Notes under the pieces: model-generated | Database searches by the model: none | What the model was told of the DNA's origin: nothing | What the model saw: only the letters and a program-made list of their open reading frames with translations | Source of the DNA: Strobilurus pachycystidiatus | Taxonomy: Eukaryota; Basidiomycota; Agaricomycetes; Agaricales; Physalacriaceae | Assembly: GCA_019915135.1 (NCBI GenBank) | Contig: JAHLMK010000039.1 | Coordinates: 1 to 64,000 of the forward strand | Reading direction: 5' to 3' | DNA length: 64,000 bases | In this document: positions 54,601 to 63,167 of the stretch, piece after piece | Layout of the letters: the number at the start of each line of letters is the position of its first letter | Numbering within the stretch: position 1 is the first letter of the stretch | Made by a program: the position numbers and the translations under genes

Positions 54601-57022
54601 AGGGTGGCCGGGGAATAAAACGAACGCCGCAGCACCATGGGGAAAGATTCTAGACAACGTAGACGCAAGGCTGAAAACGTGGGAAACCCCCCACCCCACG
54701 ATGGAAGGCAGGAAGATCGTCGCCTCGACTATCGTCGGAGGCGTGACACAATACCTAGCAATGGTTCAAGGGATGCCGAAGGCGATCACGACCAGGCTAG
54801 ACAGAAGAATAAGAAAATTCGTATGGGCAGAGAAATCACCGACCGTAAACGTGGACGTGATGAGGCTCCCACTACCAAAGGGCGGGAGAGGAATCCTGGA
54901 TCTCGAGTTGAGGAACGAAGCGATGAACCTCATGTGGCTAAAATCATACCTAAACTTCGGCCCTGATAGGGCCCTGTGGACCTTCTTCGCGGACGCGATA
55001 GTCAGACACCATGCAACAGCACAGATACAAATTCAAGAAGACTTAATGGACAACATCTTCCTCCAATCCTGGGAGGCGAGCAACCTCCCCAAAGACCTAC
55101 ACGATATGTTCAAGATAGGGAAGGAGTATGGACTCAGACTTGAAGGACTCGCCTTCAGCAGAGAAACAATCGGAAATATGCCAATTTGGCTCCATAAGGA
55201 GGCCGACCCAAGAGCGCGCCGCCTCTTACACTCTAAAGAGAGTAGATGCCTACAGAACCGGCACAAAATAAAGTCAGTCAAGGACGCGGAAACCCTAGCA
55301 CGAAGAGGACTACAGAACAGGCACCGGGGTAAATGCAAGTGTCAACTCTGTGCACTCACAAGACGAGAAACGCGTGAGAAATCAAGTCAGACATGCCCAC
55401 ACCCGCGGCAATGCTACCAAAGAGCAAAGGAGCTTCTGGACTGCCTCCCACAGAAATGGAACCCGATGTACACACAACCGGAAGACTTCGAGAGCGCACC
55501 GACACCCTCGGAAGAGGTAGAAGAAAACCCGAATATGTTTACCTTCGACAGGAGACTAACAGCGACCGACGGAATCAGAGGCGCATTCCGAGTCTTCACG
55601 GAAGGAAAAACATCTAACAAAACCCTAAATTGCGAACAGATCGGGGACGAAGCCCCCGAACCCGAGTCAGTCTATACAGATGGCTCATGCCTATACAACG
55701 GCGACGAAAACGCACAAGCTGGTGCGGGAATATGGTTCGGGGAGGACGACGACAGGAACACCTGTGTGAGACTCCCTCCGAACATCGAACAGTCGAACAA
55801 CGCTGGCAAAATCGTCGCGGTTAAAATCGCCACAGAAGAGTCACTGGAACACAAAAGATTAGACCTAAAAAGCGACTCAAAGCACACCATAAAAGGCCTG
55901 ACAGAAAGGCTTCAGCACAACGAAGATATAGGATACATAGGCCTCAGCTCTGCAACCCTGTTCCAAGTAACGGCAGCAAGACTGAGGGAACGGAAAACAA
56001 ACTCAACACTGACCTGGGTGAAAGGCCATGACGGCGAACGTGGAAATGAAGAAGCCGACCGCCTCGCGGGCGAGGGAGCGGAAAAAGCTGAACCCTCAGA
56101 GGTAGACCTAGATATCCCTCCAGAACTCTGTCTAACAGGCGCGAAACTATCCTGCCTGACACAAAGACTTGCATACAGAGCGATTAGAGATCGCAAGATG
56201 CGCAGCACGGCCAAGAAGTACCTCGACAACGTCAATAGGAGACAGACAGCCGTGAACGTCGAAAGAGCGCGTTACGGAGGAGCCGAACTAAGCAAAGGAA
56301 TCCCCACCGACCGGAAGATATGGAAGTCGATAAGAAGCCCAATGTTCAGTAAACAGAACCGCTTCTTCCTATGGATGTGCATGCACGGGGCCTATAAAAT
56401 AGGCCCATACTGGTTCAAATACTCGGACGAGAGGAAAGACAGAGGCACATGCCTAGAATGCAACGAGACTGAGGACATGGACCACATCCTCACAAAGTGT
56501 AGTGCGACGGGTCAAGCAGAAGTCTGGAAACTCGTCAGAGAACTATGGCGAGGTAAACACTCCCATTTCCGGAAACCCAATTTCGGTATGATCCTCGGGA
56601 CAGGTCTTGCCAGACTGGAAACCGCGGAGGGAAAACCAAGAAGGGGGGAGACGAGACTGTACAAGATAGCAGTCATAGAAGCCACATACCTGATATGGCT
56701 TCTAAGAAACCAGAGAGTCATCCCGGATGAAGAAACTGGAACCCATAACAACGCTGCAACCGTACCGGAAATCAGGAACCGCTTCATAGCAGCGATAAAC
56801 GAGAGACTGAAGATCGACGTTGCTCAAACGAACGCCAAAAGGTTCGGACGAAAAGCCATAAAGAAGCATATTGTCCTGGAAACGTGGCGAGGGGTGCTGA
56901 AAGACGAGAAGAACCTCCCCGAAGACTGGATCGGGGAGACCGGGGTTTTAGTGGGTATGGAGCCGGAGACGGCACACCACGCAGTATCACAACGAGGAGG
57001 GGGAGGAGTGCGAAGGTTATGA
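51653..57022 (+). CDS. LINE ORF2 polyprotein: endonuclease, reverse transcriptase, RNase H (1789 aa)
   Basis: The frame is open from ATG to TGA. Residues 1-75 hold a duplicated unit (GGGSKNPSQDSENPSPSQ and GGGSQNPSRDSMNPSPPQ, about 46 residues apart). An APE-type endonuclease follows: ALNIRGHG near 164, AGDMNF with Asp313, SRLDRIYV, and STDHYMV with His398. The reverse transcriptase has KKNEKTDPANYRPITLLNSD, GFIPGRSIHDQ, IALDQEKAYDKI, RGVRQGDPLS and the catalytic FADD (Asp904, Asp905). RNase H has VYTDGSC (Asp1343), KSDSKHTI and TWVKGHDGERGNEEADRLAG, but the position of the usual catalytic Glu appears to be Lys1386 (AAA at 55808-55810). A C-terminal CLECNETEDMDHILTKC is a CCHC-type motif. It would nick target DNA and copy the element RNA. 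Confidence 0.95.
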   Translation: MTRSVAKLGGGSKNPSQDSENPSPSQSESTEASQRTPGEKSPSREQARSAAEIGGGSQNPSRDSMNPSPPQHIRADTTQDRGGTNEGNTNPPTTRRSPQEGNPEGRSGTHPQATEERRRESSNEEQRPPGGRTPTPRVGGRRQNLRRGRQSPKTTKAAIKIAALNIRGHGNTNPFNPNNKWNHLNQLMRTEKIGILIVGEAHLNERRHERVSQAFGNQLKIFYSENSGGSENAKGVAIVLNKKLTNTDNVLTWDIVPGRAMQINMEWHGGKRLTILGIYADNAARENEKLWRDIATFFSENPRIPKPDILAGDMNFVEEGIDRMPPNDDNQHTVDAFDDLKDDLDLIDGWRNTYPDTLDFTFSHPHGKSRLDRIYVRRTNFDNTREWVIAPSGISTDHYMVSAMIACDDAPETGKGRRVLPKHIFRDKTFLTKTKQWGREALEKIKQIKTTGTRTQSVNAQTVYAEWKEKTRHLGFERSKIKISRTQRELRELQIDRDGILNDASRPREEIIHQTGILEKRIAELKQREHNRSRHNLKVKMRIEGETMTKSWFEMGKQRTPRELFRALDTGRKTRDGRKIYQKDSRKMADILKSHHSNLQNDGITQENMDSRDQDIKDVLDNVHLDIPEGLMDQLESELSEAELIYVLKRLANGKAAGIDGLTYEFWKMLWDEYNKDRNSEDDDTLNIVELLIAVFNDIETHGIVEGTHFCDGWMCPIYKKNEKTDPANYRPITLLNSDYKIMTKMLAFRIAEVAPKIIHKNQAGFIPGRSIHDQVKLVRTIIDYAEVTETNGIIIALDQEKAYDKIAHDYLWRTLEAFEILKRFIETIKALYHDADTQVMVNGFLSKPYKVTRGVRQGDPLSCIVFDIAIEPLAMMLRNSNLHGLDIPGDPNLERLIAQLFADDTTTVLSEEDDYEELKSILDKWCRASRAKFNISKTEGIPIGTPEYRRSLLETRQLNQHSNPLPNEVKLAQEGTAVRILGGWPGNKTNAAAPWGKILDNVDARLKTWETPHPTMEGRKIVASTIVGGVTQYLAMVQGMPKAITTRLDRRIRKFVWAEKSPTVNVDVMRLPLPKGGRGILDLELRNEAMNLMWLKSYLNFGPDRALWTFFADAIVRHHATAQIQIQEDLMDNIFLQSWEASNLPKDLHDMFKIGKEYGLRLEGLAFSRETIGNMPIWLHKEADPRARRLLHSKESRCLQNRHKIKSVKDAETLARRGLQNRHRGKCKCQLCALTRRETREKSSQTCPHPRQCYQRAKELLDCLPQKWNPMYTQPEDFESAPTPSEEVEENPNMFTFDRRLTATDGIRGAFRVFTEGKTSNKTLNCEQIGDEAPEPESVYTDGSCLYNGDENAQAGAGIWFGEDDDRNTCVRLPPNIEQSNNAGKIVAVKIATEESLEHKRLDLKSDSKHTIKGLTERLQHNEDIGYIGLSSATLFQVTAARLRERKTNSTLTWVKGHDGERGNEEADRLAGEGAEKAEPSEVDLDIPPELCLTGAKLSCLTQRLAYRAIRDRKMRSTAKKYLDNVNRRQTAVNVERARYGGAELSKGIPTDRKIWKSIRSPMFSKQNRFFLWMCMHGAYKIGPYWFKYSDERKDRGTCLECNETEDMDHILTKCSATGQAEVWKLVRELWRGKHSHFRKPNFGMILGTGLARLETAEGKPRRGETRLYKIAVIEATYLIWLLRNQRVIPDEETGTHNNAATVPEIRNRFIAAINERLKIDVAQTNAKRFGRKAIKKHIVLETWRGVLKDEKNLPEDWIGETGVLVGMEPETAHHAVSQRGGGGVRRL

Positions 57023-57256
57023 AGAAGAATATGCCGTATGATCTATGACTATTTATTGGAGGGGAGGGTACGGAGAGGGCGATACTGCGGGACCGAGTCC
57101 CACACTTTGTGCGTAAAGCATTTCCCTGGGGTGAGTTGTACGAATGGGGTCGAGAGTCCTCATATACCAAGCGAGCTCGGGCGGACGACTATGTCGGAGT
57201 ACTTTGTACCTTACCGTACCGAACTGAACACGCTTCCACCAAAAAAAAAAAAAAAA

Positions 57257-58352
57257 AAGTGGTCGAGGATTAGATGGTGGTAAGTCCGAAGGGGGCGTGT
57301 GAGGTGTGTGGAGGCTGGATGGCAGCTCTATAACGAGCTGCCATCGTGGCAAGAGGAGAGATGCGGTTCGATCGTCTGCACGAACGATCGGACCAAATAC
57401 CCTGATCATCGAGCTCGACGACCAACGAGCGAGCGAGATTCCTCGAGCTCACAGCTGTCGACGACGCAGAATTGAAGCGGAATGGAATAGTACACAGAAA
57501 CAGAGATTGACAAATGCGAGGGCCGTATTCAAGCGGGATGACAATGAGGCTGCACAATGATGCAGCCTGCGTCTGGCCCAGCATGATGGCATACCCTCCC
57601 ATTGAGCAGTAGCGCAACCGTTTGGAAGCAATGCCACATCAATGTGAGGGCTGGTGGGGAGTGAGGAGTAATGGTGAAAATGAGAGCAGCCTCCGCACAC
57701 AGCGGCAAGGCTTACGCGGTTGAGAGTATATACAGCACGGTCGTTTGCGGTCAAGGGTATATCCAGCGTGGTCGTTTGTCATCGTTGTCGTTCCCAATCC
57801 GTCATCGTTGCCCAAACAAAGAAGCTTCAACAGCAGAAAAAACATACCAACTTGACGCAGGCGGTATGCCAGCCCAGCTCCATCCTCCGCACCCGGGCAA
57901 TCGCATCCGTGGTGCTGCATCCCCCTCCACATTTCTATGCCCATGCGTCGTCCAGAAGCTTGTAGGCCTCACATTGGGGGCTTGCAGGGTCGGCGTCGGC
58001 AACGAATGGCGGCGTACGCGCGGACTGGGTGTCAAAATTATCCGGGCCATTTATGGGCGTGGAGACGGTGTCGGAGTGCAAATTGTCTGGTATTCAATAG
58101 CGGCGAGTCCAAAGAAGGCGTGTGAGAAGTTTGGAAGCTGGATGTCAGCTCATCGTTGCGCTGCCATCATAGTAGGAGAAGGAGATGGGGCTGCGATTGT
58201 TTTCCTGATGATCGGACCAAGCGCTGTTGGCCCGTGCGTGAGCGATGTCCTCATCCAAGCTGACAATTCTAGTGTGCAGAAGTGTACAGCAGTGAGTCCA
58301 GAGAGGGTGCGGGAGAAGTTTACAGGCTGGGTGGCAGCTCGTCATTGAGCTG
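57257..58352 (+). repeat. GC-rich dispersed repeat: right part of copy A and uninterrupted copy B
   Basis: 57270-57560 continues copy A of the repeat whose left part ends at 48557. From about 57560 to 58352 lies copy B, diverged but collinear. A submotif that translates as SPKKACEKFGSWMSA (58107), SPKGACEVCGGWMAA (57281) and SPERVREKFTGWVAA (58291) occurs three times. A 225-codon open frame spans 57671-58348; I cannot say whether it is a real gene. Confidence 0.55.
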
Positions 58353-60370
58353 TGGTGGTGGTTGAGAAAAAAGATGGATGTGATTGACTGGTTGGTCGCG
58401 CGGCGATGCCGCCGTTACATAGCGCTGTCTTGGGCTCGGAATAGATAGATAGGCAACAGAGACAAAGACACTGATCTCAGAGCCATTTTCACTCAAAATT
58501 CGGCAAGACGGCAGCAAAAATAGAGGTGTTGCTGAAAGGTAAGAGGATGAGATCGAGAATTGCTGTTAGGTATCTGCATCACGGTCTGAGTTCACTAGAC
58601 CGTGATGCACATTTTCTCCGCAACACAATGTATGGCCAATTCCTCTTGTGTGACCATGAACTATAATAACTTAAATTTAATACATATTATTCTGGTACTT
58701 CTAGTGCCTGCCACCCCGACCAGTGAGGGCGGCACACATACAGAATAATCATCAGCCCGATACCCGTCCAGTCGGAGTGGCTCCGAGTTCACTAGACTTT
58801 GACTAGACTTTGTCGGTCTTGCGATACAGTACAAATGAGCTCTCAAAATTGCGGAAGGAATTGAAGATTGGGATGATAAAAACTCAATGTTGACTCTTCC
58901 GGAGGTCTCCCGGTTCACAGGCGTACATAGTGTTTACTCCGAGATAAGTAAGTTTATTAGACCCTTTCAGTATGAGGCTTATACATATACTGAGTATTGT
59001 GATACATAGTAGATACCATCAAGCACACACCAAAGCCTAGATTCTGATGTTTTCAAGCCTAATTAGATGCTGCCCCCGTCTGCGCTGCCCGTCCCAAAGT
59101 TTCTACATTTGGCTATAACAACATTGCTGCTGCATTGAATGCCCAAATCACACAGGATTTGAACACTCTCGTCAATGAGATTTATTTCCGGCTGCCTCCA
59201 AACAATTCATAGCCTGTTCGCGCTATAGTGAAGCTGCTGCAAGGTGCAGAATGCACCATTGGCATTTTTAGTGGACTCGACACCGGGCTGTGCATTATTG
59301 ATGCATGACCAAGTGATCCGCCCAGGACCCGCCCCGTCACAAAAGACAGCAAAAAGGCAGCAGAAAGGCGGTGCACAATTGCAAAAACATCCTTCCATTG
59401 TTATTTCATTGTCATCCATTGTTTGACAAGCTGCAGCTGCCAATTCTCCGAGTATTCAAAGGGATGATACGGCCACTAGTCTAAAAATTCAAGTACATCC
59501 GTTTTACAGATGCTGCATCCAGCTAAGTTTTGTATAGAAAGCTCTGAGATTTTGGTATACCAATAACAACATATCAATCAATCTATTAGATAGAGATCAA
59601 GAGAATATGTGCCCACCATCTCGCGCAATAAGCCCGCCATTTTGCTGCTACCCAAAATCAACCAGACACCGTGGAAACAATCTCGGGAAGCCCCAATTTT
59701 TTTTTGGGCGCTGTGCGCGCCCCATTCTGGACAACACAAGGGGAATTATATAGAATAAAAGAATGCGAGGACACCCAGATCAAGGTTACAGCCTAGCAAA
59801 GCTAGGGTCAGGATCCGAATGGTTATAGTCACTGATCTTGGCAATGGCATTAGTGGTTATAACCACTTTGATACTCCTAGTTTTACAGCATGGCCTGACA
59901 AGATACAGTCCTTCTCACACATCTATTACCCCTATCATTTTTCAAGCGACCTTTACCTATGCAAGCATCCTCACTTACCAAGATTTGCCATCCATCCTAA
60001 TTTTATCGCTCACGCAGCCAGATCCAAGCGTATGAACAACCATACTACTTGCCCGCAAGCACTACAAACCCCGCCTGCAAATGGAAGACATCTACATCCT
60101 CTCAGCGACTAATAATTACAAGCAAGAAATAGGACAAACAACACACAGAAGATGTGCTCACACATAGTGGCGCAGATTTCATTGTATTCACAAACCACGC
60201 GTCCGCACCTCAGGTTGTGACAGTGATACACTGGGATTGGTGTCGGCTGGTGGGACGAACCCACCAAGGCGATGGGCGCGTTGTTGGCGCGAGAGTTCAA
60301 GTCATTCAACTGATGTTCTGGGCTTTAGCATATTGTCGGTCGTGGTCATACTCAGCTAGGTTTAGGAGAC
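58353..60370. other. Intergenic, mostly without supported genes
   Basis: A possible last exon on the plus strand at about 59067-59211 reads VSTFGYNNIAAALNAQITQD, NTLVNEIYFRLPPNNS and a TAG; no partner exon was found. Palindromes of the TGGTTATAACCA family lie at 59820 and 59854. Confidence 0.35.
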
Positions 60371-61610
60371 TCACTGGCTGGCGCCGATTTGGCGTCCTGT
60401 CTCGGAGTGTACAGAGACCGTGTCAACGGCTCCATCCAGAATCCAACGTACTAGAATATCCGTAAACATGGACACTTTGGCTAGATGGGCAGTGGCCTGG
60501 TGCTGTTTGAGATCTTCAACGTTCTTGCAAACTTGCCAGCACAAGCTGCAGATGAGGTCTGCGTGCCTTTGTGTCCTGTGCTACATTTGACAAATTCTGT
60601 ATGAACGATTACCAGAGCCAAAAGCAACCTCACTGTTTTGAGGTCGAGCTGGGTAGCGAGATCTGTTCCACACACGGGACACAATGGGTGGCGGGGGCTG
60701 TTGGCGTAATACTTGTTGATCTCGCGCTTAAAAACACCGTAGACTTTGCACAATTCGCAATCATACCAAGGGTGCTCGCGCAGGTTTTTCATATGCTGAT
60801 GAACCTATCAACAAAGAGGACTCGGGGAGGAACATTCACGTACAGAGTCCCTTGCTGCCCGGTCCATGAATCCCCTTCCGCATTGGGGACAATTGAGATG
60901 CTTGGCATCTGGTGATCTTCTATAATATTTGTTTAGACGGTTTTGGTCAGGAAATACTTTGTCGGGGCAAATTGAACACTTATAGTCTGTAGAGTGTTTG
61001 TTGGTCAAATGCTAGGAATAGTTAGTGAAGGGTTTGATGTGAGAGAAATGGGATGTACTTTGTTCAGTCCATCTAGGGTTTTAAAGTTGAGTTAAGTTGG
61101 GTTTCTTGACTTATTTTGTCATTAACCTCAACTTAACTGCTTGTTAAAACTCATGATTTTCCAACAACCTCAACTTTAACCTGGTTGTTTTCAACTCTTC
61201 ACAGCTTCAAGAAATCTTCAAAAACTGGTTGCAACCTCAACTTTACTTGTTTATGTCTCTTTTTTACTCAAAACACATAAATTTTTTATTTAAAATGTTA
61301 TTTTTTAATGATTTACAACTATATTTAAAGCTTAACAATCTCATATCACCTTAAATACATATTATATAAGTATCAAAATGACACAAGTTGTTAAAGGTTA
61401 TTGAAAGTTACACCTTCAGCAAAAATCTACAACTCAATTTAAGTTGAGATTATTGAATTTGGTTAAATTTTCAACAATCTCAACCTGAATTGGGTTGGAT
61501 TATTTAAACAATTTGATTGTTGCAACTCAACTTTAAAACTCTAAGTTCATCTGAGGACCTGAAAGTCTTTTTACATATTAAGCAGTATTTGCATAAAGAC
61601 ATGATAGGAT
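60371..61610 (-). pseudogene. C2H2 zinc-finger gene interrupted by a MITE
   Basis: Exons read on the minus strand: 61011-60844 (YKCSICPDKVFPDQNRLNKY, then LNCPQCGRGFMDRAARDS), 60795-60629 (REHPWYDCELCKVYGVFKRE, HPLCPVCGTDLATQLDLK) and 60575-60371 (CSLCWQVCKNVEDLKQH, then QATAH, then a tail ending at the TGA at 60373-60371). Introns are GTACGT...TCAG and GTTGCT...ACAG, and frames join cleanly. The last finger fits C-x2-C-x12-H-x4-H. On the far side of the MITE, near 61600-61550, YCLICKKTFRSSDEL is another finger half, so the MITE at 61076-61541 sits within or beside the first intron of the finger array. A role in DNA binding is likely. The start is not found. Confidence 0.6.
61076..61541. mobile_element. 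TA-flanked MITE (466 bp) with GGGTTTTAAAGTTGAG ends
   Basis: The left end is GGGTTTTAAAGTTGAGTT and the reverse complement of the right end GAGTTTTAAAGTTGAGTT. TA lies outside each end (61074-61075 and 61542-61543). The interior is AT-rich with CAACCTCAACTTTA-like subterminal repeats and no coding capacity. The TA duplication suggests a Tc1/mariner-type mobiliser. It separates two parts of a C2H2 gene. Confidence 0.8.
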
Positions 61611-63167
61611 AAACTTGTATCTTCCAGCGTTCTTTATGTCAGACGGACATTAGACGGGCGTCTAATTTTGAACGTTCGACCCAAATTGTAAGCGAGAAGT
61701 CTCGAGATAGCCCTCATTAAGGCAAAAAATCTCAAGAACAACTCTGATACAGATAGTAAGTTAATGCAAAGACACATTGAGGACGCGTAAAATTTCCACC
61801 TACAGCCAATATTACGAGCAAGGCTTTGAGAAGGCACCTGCAACAATGGTACTAGTAGTGAGTCGTATGTCGGCTATTATGTATCCCAAGTGAGCGATTA
61901 TTATACCTTTATTTGACATGGATATAAACACCGCTACATAGCTTGGTCTGTTTATAGCATGTGTGAGACATCACATGTTCTCTCTCCCACAAACACCGCG
62001 CTCGCATATTCAATGACTGCTCAGAGTAGCTCAGTCCTAACTTTTGTCTCTTTCATGCATGCAATAAAAGCTGATTGATTCTCTGTATGTCCGTCAATCT
62101 TCCATTTCTTTCTCATGCGTAACTTTAAATAACGTAGAACTGCAGTTTAATAATAGGATCTGCGCTTGATTTTGTATTATAAAGATGGTGTGAGGCGGGC
62201 AGTTCTTGGTTCTCAAAGTTTTCAATCATGTTCCGTCTTGTGCGCCGTCTTATCACTGCTGTACTTCAAAAGAGAAAAGTATGTCTCGCCTCCTTGCCTA
62301 TCATATTCGCACCCAATTGATCTTTGTGTCTATTGAAGGAACCACTATACAGAAACAACTCTCCGCCACCCTTACTTGCTTCCGTCTCTATTGTCGTTGC
62401 TACACTCGCGGCCTTTTTGTCCCAAGAGCAAATTTCTTCTGCGCCTTCTGTTCTAATCATGAAACACAGTGTACCTTGTACACATCTTTTCTTTAAAAAG
62501 TTCACAAAGTATGCGTTTGATATCTAAACATCGCTATAATTTTATAAACTTCTTTTTTTTAGAGAGTATCTTGGAATGTCTGAAGAGAAGAGATGAAAGA
62601 AAAACTTCTTAGGTGATTGGTCAAACAGCTGCAGCGATGGTCATGAAATCAATGATAGCGGAAAATGAATGAAGATTTATGCGTTGTTATTGTACCTATG
62701 TCGCAGGCAGGCACCGTCTAAAATTTGACCATGATTGAGGGGAAAAAACTTGCGCACCTGAAGCAAAGCTTGAGATTTGCATAGTTTTCAAGTGGCATTT
62801 GAGCTTTGGTCTTTTCTCTCAGCCGTCCATTCAAGGCATGACAAAGTGCATCATCCGTTGTTGACCATTCAAACTCAGGTCGTCAGCCATTGCCATAATC
62901 ACTGTATAAATTGGATTGCTCAAACAATTTGCTTATTTATTGCTGCAGTTCCTGTCACAACTTAAAAGCCGAAAGCTCATACAAAATAATGGTATTTTGG
63001 ACGGGCATATAATGTGATGAGTGAGAATTGACCATTATTCAGCCAGCTGGCTTGCAAAAACAACGGAGATTTGACAAATCACTCACTCAGCTTATCAGCC
63101 ATTTTCGTAACATATTGAATGTAGATACAAGTATAAGACATATATAACGGTAACTGATACGAGTGTT
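61611..63167. other. AT-rich intergenic stretch, nothing supported
   Basis: Only short open frames are present (for example 62206-62496). No domain, repeat or mobile element was recognised. Confidence 0.4.

Larger units (their letters stand above)
48571..57256 (+). mobile_element. Full-length Tad-like non-LTR retrotransposon (about 8.7 kb)
   Basis: The element contains a 5' region, ORF1 (Gag-like with a Cys/His motif) and ORF2 (endonuclease, reverse transcriptase, RNase H, C-terminal Cys/His). It ends in about 18 A residues (57241-57258, sharing two with the duplication). A 13-bp target duplication AAGTGGTCGAGGA is present at 48558-48570 and 57257-57269, so both ends are defined. APE-type endonuclease plus RNase H and this ORF layout fit the fungal Tad1 clade, which replicates by target-primed reverse transcription. 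It landed in copy A of a GC-rich repeat. Confidence 0.92.
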
